A DNA stretch of 40,779 nt from Odoribacteraceae bacterium (GTDB lineage: Bacteria > Bacteroidota > Bacteroidia > Bacteroidales > Marinifilaceae). Numbering within the stretch: position 1 is the first letter of the stretch; each line of letters begins with the position of its first letter. The translations under genes and the position numbers were made by a program. The stretch is taken from positions 1-40,779 of the forward strand of contig JAISNC010000074.1 of NCBI GenBank assembly GCA_031276355.1. Reading direction: 5' to 3'. Below, in pieces: positions 16,144 through 25,226 of this stretch. Below the pieces are notes generated by a model. That model had not been told where the DNA came from. It ran no database searches and saw only the letters and a list, made by a program, of their open reading frames with translations.

Positions 16144-17427
16144 ATGGAAGTTATCATCCTACTCGGTTTGATCGTGTTCAACGGCCTGCTCTCCATGTCG
16201 GGGATGGCGCTGGTGTCCGCGCGGAAATCGCGCCTGGAGATGGACGCGCGGCGGGGGAGCAAGGCGGCTGAAAGGGCGTTGAAGCTCGCCCGGAACCCCG
16301 ACAAGTTTCTCTCCACGGTACAGATAGGGATCACGCTGACGGGAATCCTGACGGGATTGTACTCCGGCGAGGCTTTTGCCGGTGATCTCGCGCGGGCCGT
16401 TGCCCGCGTGGAGGTGCTGGAGCCGCACGCGGTGACGATCGCCAAGATCACGATCGTGGTGGTCGTGACCTATTTGACGCTGGTGCTGGGCGAGTTGCTC
16501 CCGAAGCGGTGGGGGACGAGCGCCGCTGAACGGGTGGTCAAGGCGATGGTCAAGCCGATGAACCTCCTCTCGTTCGTCGCCACGCCGTTCGTCTGGTTGC
16601 TGTCGCGGAGCGCGTTGCTGCTCGTGAAGTTGTTCCGTGTCGACCAGGGGAACGACGAAGGGAAGGTCACCGAGGAGGAGATCAAGGCGATCATCCAGGA
16701 GGGGTACGACGACGGGGAGGTGCAGGCCGTGGAGCAGCACATCGTGGGCCGCGTTTTCAACCTGGGCGACCGTGATGTCGGCTCGATCATGACCCACCGC
16801 AACGACCTCGTTTGGCTTGACATACGGGATGATGTCGACCGCGTCCGGGAGAAAGTGCAGGAGAATCTCTTTAATATCTATCCCGTCATCTCCGGGTCAT
16901 TCGATAACATGTTGGGCGTTGTCTACCTCAAGGATCTGTTCGTCAAGATCGACTCGCCCGACTTTTCGCTGGCGGCGATCGTCCGCCCGGCCCATTACCT
17001 CCCGGAGAACCTCAGCGTCTACACCTCCCTCGAGCAGTTCAAGAAGGCCCGCGTCAAGTACAGCCTTATCACCGACGAGTTCGGTGATATTCTCGGCATC
17101 GTCACCCTCAAGGATATCCTCGAGGCCCTCATCGGCGAGGTGCCCGAGGCGGGAGAAGAGCCGGAGATCATTGTTCGCGAGGACGGTAGCTGGCTCGTTG
17201 ACGGGCAGTACTCGTTCTACAATTTCCTGGAGTATTTCCACGTGCAGGATCTCTACATCGACAACGAGTACAACACGCTCAGTGGCCTGATCCTCGACCT
17301 TTTGCAGCACGTTCCCGTCGAGGGAGAGCGCCTCGCGTGGAGCGATTTCACGCTGGAGGTCGTCGACATGGACGGTGCCCGCATCGACAAGGTGTTGGTG
17401 ACGCGTCGCGACGGCGATTGCCGGTAG
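16144..17427 (+). CDS. CNNM/HlyC-CorC family membrane protein (DUF21-CBS-CorC)
   Basis: A 427-residue protein. The DUF21 (CNNM) membrane domain spans about 1-150, with the QIGITLTGILTGLYSGE and GELLPKRWG motifs. A cytoplasmic Bateman pair of CBS domains covers about 205-330 (VGSIMTHRNDLVWLD, then YSLITDEFGDILGIVTLKDILEALIGE). A CorC_HlyC transporter-associated domain follows at about 345-425 (DGSWLVDGQYSFYNF). The family is linked to magnesium/cobalt or sodium-coupled efflux; the old hemolysin name is misleading. Third gene of the phosphate operon, which hints at ion balance during phosphate uptake, though this is inference. Confidence 0.88.
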   Translation: MEVIILLGLIVFNGLLSMSGMALVSARKSRLEMDARRGSKAAERALKLARNPDKFLSTVQIGITLTGILTGLYSGEAFAGDLARAVARVEVLEPHAVTIAKITIVVVVTYLTLVLGELLPKRWGTSAAERVVKAMVKPMNLLSFVATPFVWLLSRSALLLVKLFRVDQGNDEGKVTEEEIKAIIQEGYDDGEVQAVEQHIVGRVFNLGDRDVGSIMTHRNDLVWLDIRDDVDRVREKVQENLFNIYPVISGSFDNMLGVVYLKDLFVKIDSPDFSLAAIVRPAHYLPENLSVYTSLEQFKKARVKYSLITDEFGDILGIVTLKDILEALIGEVPEAGEEPEIIVREDGSWLVDGQYSFYNFLEYFHVQDLYIDNEYNTLSGLILDLLQHVPVEGERLAWSDFTLEVVDMDGARIDKVLVTRRDGDCR

Positions 17428-17974
17428 GGTTTTATTCGCGTGATTTCACGATTCGCGTCTACGCTCGATGGGCTTACTATCCGGCGCGTTGTCCTATCTC
17501 TTTATCTTCGCCCGTGACCGGGTCACGAGCCACGTGCTTCAGCCTCTCCCGTGACGGGGCCGGGAATCGTTCCCGCGTTCCCGCCCTCGACCCGAACTGC
17601 CATTTTGTCGCTAAAAGCGAGGACATCCTCGCTCCGAGCGCGGTCGTTGTCAGTAAAAGCGAGGACGTCCTCGCTCCGAGCGCGGTCGTTGTCAGTAAAA
17701 GCGAGGACGTCCTCGCTCCGAGCGAGGACATCTTCACTCCGGGCGAGGACATCCTCGCTCCGGGCGAGGACATCTTCACTCCGGGCGAGGACATCTTCAC
17801 TCCGGGCGAGGACATCCTCGCTCCGGGCGAGGACGTTGTCAGTAAAAGCGAGGACGACCGCGCTCCGGGCGAGGAATCCCGGGTAAGAGGAAAGAAAATC
17901 CCCCGGGACCCGGTTCTCGAGACAGCCCCGTGGCTATACGCGGCCCCCGCGAAGCCTCCCGCGACGTTTGTCTC
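17428..17974. other. Convergent intergenic region with tandem array
   Basis: 547 bases between two convergent genes. I see no gene I would support. The middle holds the 21-bp tandem array described separately. Downstream, at 17877-17908, tcccggg and cccggga can pair around an A-rich loop. The open frames that run through the region are a by-product of a repeat length divisible by three. Confidence 0.6.
17616..17867. repeat. Twelve 21-bp tandem units with palindromic core
   Basis: Twelve units in exact 21-base register begin at 17616, 17637, 17658, 17679, 17700, 17721, 17742, 17763, 17784, 17805, 17826 and 17847. Three unit types are seen. Type A carries gcgaggacgtcctcgctc. Type B carries the cggtcgttgtcagtaaa half. 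Type C carries gcgaggacatcttcactc. Order: A B A B A C A C C A, a B-like hybrid, then an A-like one. Two A units make the perfect 20-bp palindrome GAGCGAGGACGTCCTCGCTC; the others miss the centre by one base. A degenerate half-unit precedes the array at 17595-17615. There are no unique spacers, so it is not a CRISPR. Confidence 0.9.
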
Positions 17975-20263
17975 TTATCTCCCGCGCCGGCGGATCCAGG
18001 TGAAGAGGAAGAGGAACAGCAAGACGGCGGGGAGTCCCCCTATCCAGGCGAACTTCCAGGCCCGCGCGCCGTCCATTCCCAGGTGTATTTTCCGGTCGGG
18101 GGGGGCGGGGCGCCGGATATCGATGGGCACCTCGTGATCGGACAACCAGAAGAACGAGGCGGAGACGAGGAGGTAGTTGGAGGCCCTCACGTCCTTGCGC
18201 CCGATGTTGATCTCGCCGTTGCTGATGCAGTCGGCATCGCCGATGATGATGATTTTCTGTTGCCTGTCGCGTAGTTGCCGCTCGAGGGCGACGGCGGTGA
18301 CGTGCGAGCGCTCGATCTCGCCGTCGGCGGGGGAGAGGCGGGCGGTGTCGTCGACGAAGTTCGTCGTGTGCAGCTCGTTCCAGCTGCCGGTGGTGTCGCT
18401 GGCGAGAAGGGGCGTGACGGAGAACCCGGCATCGTCCCACGCGAGGGCGGCGCACCCGGGCATGGCGACGCTGGCATCGATGACATCAAGGTTCTCGAGA
18501 TGCGGCGAGAGGGCGATGCCCTCTTTCGTCGCCCGGGCGAGGATGAAGTCTCCCGGGAAGTTTTCGGTAGGCTTGACGATGCTCCCGGGGAGCAGGCGGA
18601 CGCCGAAGGGAGCGATGACGGGGTTGATGATGTCGCGCCTGGCGGGTTCACCGGTGACGAGCAGGTTGTCGCCGCGGGCGATGTAGTTGTCGAGGTGTTG
18701 CCGTTCGCGCGGGGAGAAGGGCCGGCGCGGGTCGGCGATGACGAGGATATGGACGTCGGCGGGGACCTCCTCGTCGAGGGAGAGCGTGGTGAAGTCGAAG
18801 CCGTTGTTGACGAGGGAATAGCGGAAGGGCTTGTCGATGGTGAAGCGGTTGTAGTCGCGGTCACCGACGCGCCTGGCGTCGCGTTCCCCGTGGCCGGTGA
18901 CGAGCGCGACGCGGGGGAGCGTGGCGACGAGGTGCTTGAACGCGGCGGAGATTTGCGACTCGGTGGGCTGGACGGACATGTCGTCAAAGACGCGGAGGAA
19001 ACTCCTCTTCCCGTCGTGCTCGAGGAGGCGAACGAAGCGTTTCCCCTCGGGGGCGAGGTCGATGACCCGGCGGATCTCTTCGGGCGTCTTGAAGAAGGTG
19101 GAGTCGAGGCGGTAGGATTGCGCGACGCGGATCATCCGCTGGCGGTCGGTAAGCCCGGGGAAGCGCCTGTCGAGGTCGAGGTAACCGGCGTCGTCGTAGT
19201 AGTAGACGTACTTGAAGTGGATGTCCGGCTTGAATCGCCAGTATTGCTTGAATCGCGCGAGGTCGTTCTTGATTTGGTTGGGGAGCGCGATCCAGTAGTT
19301 GGCATCGAGGGCGTTGACGTAGGTGGTGATGGTGACGGGCCCCTTGATCCCGGCGATGATCGCCTGGCTGGGGGGCGTGAGGGTGTTGACGTTGGTGCGC
19401 GTGGCATCGTGGAAGACCATGAGCCGGGGGCGAGAGGAGGCGTAGCCGAGGAGGGCCGTGACGACGATGACGGCGGCGTAGCGGGCGAGGGTGGTGGCGA
19501 CGCGTTCTCCCTGCCGCTTGGCCTGGAGGCGGATAACGCTCAGGAAGATGAAAAGAAGGCTGACGATGAAGAAGTAGAGGATGTCCTCGCTGCAGAGCAG
19601 CCCGTTCATGATCTCGGAGGCGCGTCCCTTGATGGAGAGCCAGTAGGTGATGTCGCGGACGAAATCGACCTCTTGCCACAGCGTGTCGACCATGTTCAGG
19701 ATCGCGAGCGTGGCGAAGGTGCCCATGGCGGCGACGACCTGGTAGGAGGTGATGCTGGACATGAAGAGGCCGATGGCGGCGTAGGTGCAGACGAGCAGGT
19801 AGGTGCCGAGCAACCCGGAGAGCGCCAGCGGGATGTCCACCCGGTCGATCAGGCAGCCGCCGAAGAGGACGAAGAGGGCGAGGATGCCGGTGAGGACGAG
19901 GCAGTAGGCGATCGCGGCGATGTACTTGCCGAGGATGATCGCGGGGTTGGTCAGGGGAGAGGAGTAGAGTAGCTTGATGGAGCCGCTGCTGTATTCCCTG
20001 CTGACGAGTCCCATGGTGAGGAGGGGGATGTACATGTAGAGGTAGTTCTGCATCGCGACGAAGAGGCCGCGCCACCCGGCGAAGGCCCGGGAGGTGACGC
20101 TCCAGGGGCGGTAACCCATGTCCTGGTCGCGGACGATGTCGCCGAAGACGCTCGTGAAGGCCATGCTCGCCTGGAAGGCGAAGACGATGAGAATTAACCA
20201 GGCGACGGGGGAGTAGAAGAGGGTTTGCAGCTCGACGCGTGCTATTCTGAAGATTGCTTTCAT
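17975..20263 (-). CDS. Fused ABC-2 permease and GldG-like auxiliary protein
   Basis: A 762-residue inner-membrane protein. The N-terminal ~240 residues are an ABC-2 permease with about six helices, including SREYSSGSIKLLYSSPLTN, typical of GldF-like permeases. A linker helix pair follows. The rest (about 280-730) is a periplasmic GldG/IFT52-like region (ABC_transp_aux): NTLTPPSQAIIAGIKGPVTITTYVNA, VALVTGHGERD, and ILVIADPRRPFSPRERQHLDNYIARGDNLLVTGEP. A terminal helix ends in RRRGR. In gliding Bacteroidetes GldF and GldG are separate; here they are joined. The ATPase gene lies 48 bases upstream. The locus is strongly GC-rich, with long antisense frames. Substrate unknown. Confidence 0.85.
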   Translation of the reverse strand: MKAIFRIARVELQTLFYSPVAWLILIVFAFQASMAFTSVFGDIVRDQDMGYRPWSVTSRAFAGWRGLFVAMQNYLYMYIPLLTMGLVSREYSSGSIKLLYSSPLTNPAIILGKYIAAIAYCLVLTGILALFVLFGGCLIDRVDIPLALSGLLGTYLLVCTYAAIGLFMSSITSYQVVAAMGTFATLAILNMVDTLWQEVDFVRDITYWLSIKGRASEIMNGLLCSEDILYFFIVSLLFIFLSVIRLQAKRQGERVATTLARYAAVIVVTALLGYASSRPRLMVFHDATRTNVNTLTPPSQAIIAGIKGPVTITTYVNALDANYWIALPNQIKNDLARFKQYWRFKPDIHFKYVYYYDDAGYLDLDRRFPGLTDRQRMIRVAQSYRLDSTFFKTPEEIRRVIDLAPEGKRFVRLLEHDGKRSFLRVFDDMSVQPTESQISAAFKHLVATLPRVALVTGHGERDARRVGDRDYNRFTIDKPFRYSLVNNGFDFTTLSLDEEVPADVHILVIADPRRPFSPRERQHLDNYIARGDNLLVTGEPARRDIINPVIAPFGVRLLPGSIVKPTENFPGDFILARATKEGIALSPHLENLDVIDASVAMPGCAALAWDDAGFSVTPLLASDTTGSWNELHTTNFVDDTARLSPADGEIERSHVTAVALERQLRDRQQKIIIIGDADCISNGEINIGRKDVRASNYLLVSASFFWLSDHEVPIDIRRPAPPDRKIHLGMDGARAWKFAWIGGLPAVLLFLFLFTWIRRRGR

Positions 20264-20311
20264 GTTGTATTTTTTTTCGAGTTGTTTTTCGTGACGGGGG
20301 CGCGGGTGATT

Positions 20312-21247
20312 TTATCGTGATCTTCCTTCGCGGGAGAGCGTCGAGAAGATGGCATCCAGGGAACTTTTCTCGACGTCGATGGCGGTGAGCCGCCACCCGT
20401 TCGCGACGCTGGCCCCGATGATCCGCTCGGAGATCTCCCCGGGGAACTCGCCGGAGTACTTGACCCGGAAACGGGGGCCGCCCAGCGCTTCCGCGTGGAC
20501 GACTCCGGGGACGCGGCGAAGCTCGTCCAGGGGCGGGGGCGCGATCATCGAGACGACGAGCGAGCTGGGGATGATGTAATTGTCGAACTCTTCCACGGTG
20601 CCGGCGAAGACGAGCCGCCCCTCTTCGATCATGCGGATGTGGTGGCAGGTAGCCTGTATCTCCGAGAGGATGTGGGTGGAGAGGAGGACGGTATGCTCCT
20701 CGGCGATGCTCTTGATGAGGTGGCGTATTTCCATGATCTGGTTCGGGTCCAGCCCGTTGGTGGGTTCATCCAGGACGATGAAACCGGGCCGGTGGATGAT
20801 GGCCTGGGCGATGCCGACGCGTTGCTGGTAGCCGCCGGAGAGGTTCCGGATCAGGCGTTTGCTGAAATGCGTTAGCCCGCAGCGTTCCATGACCTCGCGC
20901 ACGGCCGCGGGGATCTCGCGGGCCGGCATCAGTCGCACGCCGGCGGCGTGTCGCAGGTACTCCTCGACGGTGAGATCGGCGTGCAGGGGGGGGCGCTGGG
21001 GGAGGAACCCGATGTGTCGCTTGGCCTCGACGGGGTATTTCCGCGCGTCGATACCTTTGATGAAGACGTTCCCCCCGGTGGGCTTGAGCACGCCGCAGAG
21101 GATGTTCATGGCGGTGGATTTCCCGGCCCCGTTGGAGCCGAGTAGCCCGTAGATGCCTCGCTCGAGGATCTCCATGTTGATGTCGCGGATGGCCCACTGG
21201 ATGTTGTAGCGGTGGGAGAGGTGTTCTATTTTGACGATTTCTTTCAT
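20312..21247 (-). CDS. gldA: ABC transporter ATPase, GldA-like
   Basis: A 311-residue ATP-binding subunit. Walker A is G37-SNGAGKST45, the Q-loop lies in IGFLPQRPPLHADLTVEEYL, and the signature is LSGGYQQRVGIAQAI. Walker B is FIVLDEPTNGLDP and the switch His lies in LLSTHILSEIQ. The C-terminal ~80 residues form the regulatory tail usual in GldA/DrrA-type exporters. It precedes the permease/GldG fusion in the same transcript and should energise it. Whether this complex has any role in motility here is doubtful; no other gliding gene is in the window. Confidence 0.85.
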   Translation of the reverse strand: MKEIVKIEHLSHRYNIQWAIRDINMEILERGIYGLLGSNGAGKSTAMNILCGVLKPTGGNVFIKGIDARKYPVEAKRHIGFLPQRPPLHADLTVEEYLRHAAGVRLMPAREIPAAVREVMERCGLTHFSKRLIRNLSGGYQQRVGIAQAIIHRPGFIVLDEPTNGLDPNQIMEIRHLIKSIAEEHTVLLSTHILSEIQATCHHIRMIEEGRLVFAGTVEEFDNYIIPSSLVVSMIAPPPLDELRRVPGVVHAEALGGPRFRVKYSGEFPGEISERIIGASVANGWRLTAIDVEKSSLDAIFSTLSREGRSR

Positions 21248-21271
21248 GATTTTTATTCATTTCCCGCTTGT

Positions 21272-21300
21272 CGTGTCCCCGGCGGGGAGCCGGGGACACG
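21272..21300 (-). terminator. GC-rich hairpin between nutrient locus and ABC operon
   Basis: An 11-bp perfect stem cgtgtccccgg (21272-21282) / ccggggacacg (21290-21300) with a 7-base loop. It lies downstream of the PKD-like gene and just upstream of the ABC ATPase start. It lacks a T-run, so it could be a weak terminator or attenuator. Confidence 0.5.
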
Positions 21301-21339
21301 GGGCGGGCGTTTCAGGATATTGTTATGGGTTGATGTACG

Positions 21340-22941
21340 CTACCGGTAGTCGTCTTCGGCTGATGACCAGTTCGCGAAGCGCCCGTACTTGAAGATCGAG
21401 TGGACGATCTTCCCTAACCCGGTGTAGTGCCGTTGCACGAGCGCGGGATCGTCGGCGGGAATATCTCCCCGGGCGATCGCGGTGATCGTGTCCGGGTCGA
21501 TGTCACAAATGAAGAAGTGCCCGTCGTCGAAGGCGACACCCAGCTTGGTGACGACGGCGTTGGTGTGGATGGAGACGATCTTGCCGGCGGGGGCATCGGT
21601 CACGGTGCCGAAATCCTTGTAGAGGAAGGTCTTCTTTATCTCCTGGCGGTGGCAGTAGACCTTGTTCCCCACGTTAAAGAAGAGGTGCGGGCTATCCTGG
21701 AAGGCGGTATTTTGCCCGCGGAGCATCCAGAATCTCGTGTCGGCGTTGATACCCAGTCCTTCGGCGAACTCGTACTGCTCCGGCTCGCTCACCTCGATAT
21801 ACTCGCCGGGGTTGTAGGTGATCGTGGATTTCTGGAAGTAGAGTTTACCGGTATCCGTGTCCTTGAGTATGTTGACGAGGAACCCGCGGTTTGACCACTC
21901 GTCGCAGGTTTGCGCGTAGAGAAGCTCGATGTTTGGCGGCATCCCGGAGCAGAAGTTATAGAAGCCGGGCGCGTCCGCCTCGTCGTACCTTTTCACCCAC
22001 GGGGGCAGCAGCTTGTCGTTGCTATAAGACAAGTACATGGATAACCAACGCCTGTTGAGGGCATCGTACATGGGCAGGAAGGTGAGCTTCGGGAAGGTGG
22101 TACGGGTGATCGACATCCCCTTCCCGTCGGGATAGACGAGCGGGACGGACGGGTACTGCGCGGTCTGGAAACTGCTGTTACCCGTCCTGTTGAGGCGAGA
22201 ATACACCTCTCCTTTGTCGGTGAGGAGGAGCTCCACGCCGCTGACCGTCGTGTTGGCGTAGCATACTTGCACGGGGTTGAATCCCTCGTAGGGGTATTTC
22301 TCGCCGACGAACTCCTCCCGCGTGGTGATCACCTTGCTGAAGTCTCGCCCGTCCAGCTCGACCAGTCCCGGCCCGCCGCGCTGCATCACGAGGATCTCGT
22401 CGTAGGCGGCGGTGAAGTGCTGTTCTAAGCGATAGGGCTGGCTTCCCAGGGGATCGTCCGGGTAGAATTCATGGTGAATGTCCGGGTAGAGTTCCTCCGT
22501 GTCAATGTGGATGAAATCCAGGGCCGATCGCCCCTCTTTTTCCGACAGGATTAACCACCCCACCAAGAACTTCGTGCTGATCGAGATCGAGAGGGTTGTC
22601 CCGAAGGCGATTCCCGTGGAGCGTTGCACGACCTGGAAGGAGACGGAGGTGGCACCCGTTTCGGTGAAGATGTGTCTCAAGGTGCGCTCTGTCGAGATCT
22701 CCTTGCCCATGTGCGTCCACCTGTAGTCATAGCGCGTGGAGTCCTCCCCGTTCCAGAGGACGGGGACGAAAAGCTCGGTCTCTTCGTTGGTGTAAACGAC
22801 CCGTCCCCTCGACATGAAGTCGTCCGGGATGACGGTGATGTTGGGGAGCGGGAGCAGTTCTGTTTGGGATTTATCCTTGTAACAACTTGCCGTCGCTAGG
22901 ACGATGGCCGCGAGTAGCGTGTTTACGATCTGTTTTTTCAT
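21340..22941 (-). CDS. PKD-like family surface lipoprotein
   Basis: A 533-residue protein with a lipoprotein signal whose lipobox ends LATAS-C20. A PKD-like segment at about 30-125 (YDYRWTHMGKEIS, then ATSVSFQVVQRSTG) is followed by a long beta-rich region with propeller-like repeats. It matches the PKD-like family often found downstream of SusD and DUF4843 genes in Bacteroidales. It is expected on the outer membrane, facing outward, as an accessory ligand binder. It is the last gene of the locus, 24 bases after the DUF4843 gene. No catalytic motif was recognised. Confidence 0.75.
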   Translation of the reverse strand: MKKQIVNTLLAAIVLATASCYKDKSQTELLPLPNITVIPDDFMSRGRVVYTNEETELFVPVLWNGEDSTRYDYRWTHMGKEISTERTLRHIFTETGATSVSFQVVQRSTGIAFGTTLSISISTKFLVGWLILSEKEGRSALDFIHIDTEELYPDIHHEFYPDDPLGSQPYRLEQHFTAAYDEILVMQRGGPGLVELDGRDFSKVITTREEFVGEKYPYEGFNPVQVCYANTTVSGVELLLTDKGEVYSRLNRTGNSSFQTAQYPSVPLVYPDGKGMSITRTTFPKLTFLPMYDALNRRWLSMYLSYSNDKLLPPWVKRYDEADAPGFYNFCSGMPPNIELLYAQTCDEWSNRGFLVNILKDTDTGKLYFQKSTITYNPGEYIEVSEPEQYEFAEGLGINADTRFWMLRGQNTAFQDSPHLFFNVGNKVYCHRQEIKKTFLYKDFGTVTDAPAGKIVSIHTNAVVTKLGVAFDDGHFFICDIDPDTITAIARGDIPADDPALVQRHYTGLGKIVHSIFKYGRFANWSSAEDDYR

Positions 22942-22965
22942 GATTGTTCTTTTTAATCGTTAAAA

Positions 22966-23673
22966 CTATAAGTTACCCAGCACCGTCACGGTCATCTCCC
23001 TGCCGTCCTTCTCGTATACCGTCTCGGGGGGATCCATGTTTTTCTTGTCCGTCAGGTATTTCTTGAATACAAGGGCGTAGTTGCGCAGTTGGCTATCGGT
23101 CGCTCCCCGCAGGTCTACCCCGACCACGTCCAAGAAGAGGGTGTACTTCTCGTCGGAGTACTCTCCCAGGTATTGGCTCGTCACGGTTGATGTCCACCAC
23201 GCCGGCTTGGCGATGATGTTGTGAAACCAGATGATCGCTTCCCGGTATTCCGTCCTCCCGGGCAGGAAATGTTCCGAGGGCTGGAGCTGGATCACTAAGC
23301 GGACTTTCGTGGTGTTGAGGATGTCCGCGAGTTTCAACTTGATGTAGCAGGTGTCGATGTCCCTGCCCGCTCGCATGACGGGGGCGGCGGGGATCTCGTA
23401 CGTCCCGGCGGGTGCCGTGGTGAGTTCCGCCACGGCGGCGATCTTGTAGGTCTCGTCCTGGTCACTCGTGCCGGTGCTCCTCACCGAGACGGGGTAGAGT
23501 ATCTCCGTTTGACCGGGATAGAAGAAGAAGGAGGTCTCCGTGGAGTCCGTCCATGCCCGGTAGAGGTAGACGTAGCGGTCCGATGTCAGGTCGTTGTACG
23601 TGGGTATATCTTGTTGCTCGCATCCACACGCGAGGAGCAGGATAAACGCGGTTGACAGAAATATGTTTTTCAT
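22966..23673 (-). CDS. DUF4843 lipoprotein
   Basis: A 235-residue protein with a short signal and lipobox ending LLA-C16. The remainder is beta-rich, with the family-typical segments YLYRAWTDSTETSFFFYPG and VRLVIQLQPSEHFLPGRTEYREA, and the final third WWTSTVTSQYLGEYSDEKY. DUF4843 proteins sit next to SusD genes and are probably outer-membrane accessory lipoproteins. It lies 19 bases after the susD-like gene. Function not established. Confidence 0.75.
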   Translation of the reverse strand: MKNIFLSTAFILLLACGCEQQDIPTYNDLTSDRYVYLYRAWTDSTETSFFFYPGQTEILYPVSVRSTGTSDQDETYKIAAVAELTTAPAGTYEIPAAPVMRAGRDIDTCYIKLKLADILNTTKVRLVIQLQPSEHFLPGRTEYREAIIWFHNIIAKPAWWTSTVTSQYLGEYSDEKYTLFLDVVGVDLRGATDSQLRNYALVFKKYLTDKKNMDPPETVYEKDGREMTVTVLGNL

Positions 23674-23692
23674 ATTGTCGCGGTTTTTTCGG

Positions 23693-25207
23693 TTAATTAA
23701 AATTGATCTCGCTATCCGGGATAGGTAACACGTACCAGCTGTCGGGGGCCGTCCAGGGTACCGTGGTGCCGTTATACATCTCCTTCCAGTTTAATTTTTT
23801 CAGGTAGTGCCAGGTCTGCCCGCGGGTCAGGAAATCGCGCGTGGCGTCCTTGATCAGTACCCTCATGAAGGAGTCGTAGTCGTTTGCCACGATGGCGCTC
23901 GTGATGTTCCGGTTGTCTTTCACGGTCTTCAACATGGCGATGGCCTCGTCGATCCTGCCTTGTTCCGCCAGGTATTCGCAACGGATGTAGTACAGCTCGG
24001 GTAACTCCAGCACGGGAAGAAGCGGCCCGCCGTATAACACGGAACTGCTCGTCAGGCTAAAGGAGTAGGCCGGGTCGGTCGGTCGTTCCCACACGCGGTA
24101 GCGCTGCGTGAGCGTGTTATACAGCCCCTTGTACCTGTAATCTTCCTCGTCACCCTTGAAAAGCTCGGTCAAGGAGATCATCCGGAAACTGTTAGTCAGT
24201 GCCTTGAGCGCGTTCTCGTAGATCGTGTACGCCTGCGTGTTCCAGAAGCTAATCACCGGCTCGGGGATCCGTTTGCCGGAAATCGAGTTGGGATTGCTGT
24301 TGTACTGGTACCATCCCCACCCGATGTCGTCTTCTCCTTCCCACTCGTCGAGCAGTTCATTGATGTATTGGACGGCGGTGGCGTTGTCTCGCTTGTAGGA
24401 GTACACCCGCCCGAGGAGGGCCGTCACGCCCCAGTAGTTCATCCGGAATCCCCTGAAGGAGAAGAATCCCAGGCCGTTCCCGTAGGTGCCGTCTTCCCTG
24501 AGATTTTGTATGCCGTAGAAGAGTGGCGTGCTGATGTAGTTCATGATGGTCGGTTCCCAGAGGATGTCCACGTCCACTCGCTTTAATACCTCTTTCGCTT
24601 CCTTGAGATCCGCGATCACGCGTTCGAAAATCTCCTCCATCGTCTTATACCCCGGGTGCACATCCGGGTGAGTCTCGGAATAGGGGATCGCCTTCCCCGT
24701 GAATCCCGTGATGGGGGCGGGGACGAAGAGCCGCATCAACTCGAAATGCATGAGCGCCCGCAACGCCTTGGCTTCGGCCGTGATCATCTCCTTCTCCCAG
24801 GGATATTCAAACGCCGCGTCTTCCAGGTTATCGATATTCTTCAGGATATTGTTGCAATTGGCGATCACGTTGTATCCCGTTTTCCAGATACTATCGAGGA
24901 TCGGTTTCACGTAGGCCGGATTCTCGTAATCCTCGTCCGTGATAGCTTGCCGGTACTGCGTGGGGAGCATGCTCGGGTTATAATTGCGCCCGATGACGCT
25001 CAGAAATCCCCACGTCAACTCCCGTCCCCACAGGTTCTCCGATCCAACTAGCCGGTACGTCCCGACCAGGGCCGAGCGAAATCCCCGGTTCGATGAGAAA
25101 GCTTCATCCTCGAAGATGTATTCGTTCGAGGGCATATCCAGCCATTCATTGCACGCGCTTGCCATCATGCTCAAGACAAGCGACAGGATGAGATATATTC
25201 TTTTCAT
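23693..25207 (-). CDS. SusD/RagB-family nutrient-binding lipoprotein
   Basis: A 504-residue surface lipoprotein with a signal ending MASA-C19. SusD features are present: an N-terminal NEWLDMPSNEYIFEDEAF, the TPR-like helices with AEAKALRALMHFELMRLF (the typical RAYAYF-type helix), and the C-terminal PIPDSEINFN. SusD proteins form the lid of the SusC channel and hold the ligand. It lies 19 bases after the SusC gene, so co-transcribed. The ligand cannot be told from sequence. Confidence 0.92.
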   Translation of the reverse strand: MKRIYLILSLVLSMMASACNEWLDMPSNEYIFEDEAFSSNRGFRSALVGTYRLVGSENLWGRELTWGFLSVIGRNYNPSMLPTQYRQAITDEDYENPAYVKPILDSIWKTGYNVIANCNNILKNIDNLEDAAFEYPWEKEMITAEAKALRALMHFELMRLFVPAPITGFTGKAIPYSETHPDVHPGYKTMEEIFERVIADLKEAKEVLKRVDVDILWEPTIMNYISTPLFYGIQNLREDGTYGNGLGFFSFRGFRMNYWGVTALLGRVYSYKRDNATAVQYINELLDEWEGEDDIGWGWYQYNSNPNSISGKRIPEPVISFWNTQAYTIYENALKALTNSFRMISLTELFKGDEEDYRYKGLYNTLTQRYRVWERPTDPAYSFSLTSSSVLYGGPLLPVLELPELYYIRCEYLAEQGRIDEAIAMLKTVKDNRNITSAIVANDYDSFMRVLIKDATRDFLTRGQTWHYLKKLNWKEMYNGTTVPWTAPDSWYVLPIPDSEINFN

Positions 25208-25226
25208 AACATCACTTAATTTTAGG

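Noticed and set aside
17616-17867. CRISPR array
   Set aside because: Units follow each other without unique spacers and no cas gene is near.
17337-18137. Plus-strand frame coding a SED/GED heptapeptide repeat protein
   Set aside because: It begins inside the CNNM-type gene, has no own start or signal, and is open because the 21-bp repeat length is a multiple of three. Kept only as a remark in the repeat finding.
18275-19972. 565-codon plus-strand open frame
   Set aside because: It lies fully opposite the GldF/GldG-type gene, is dominated by Glu, Gly, Asp and Val from GC-rich antisense codons, and shows no known motif.
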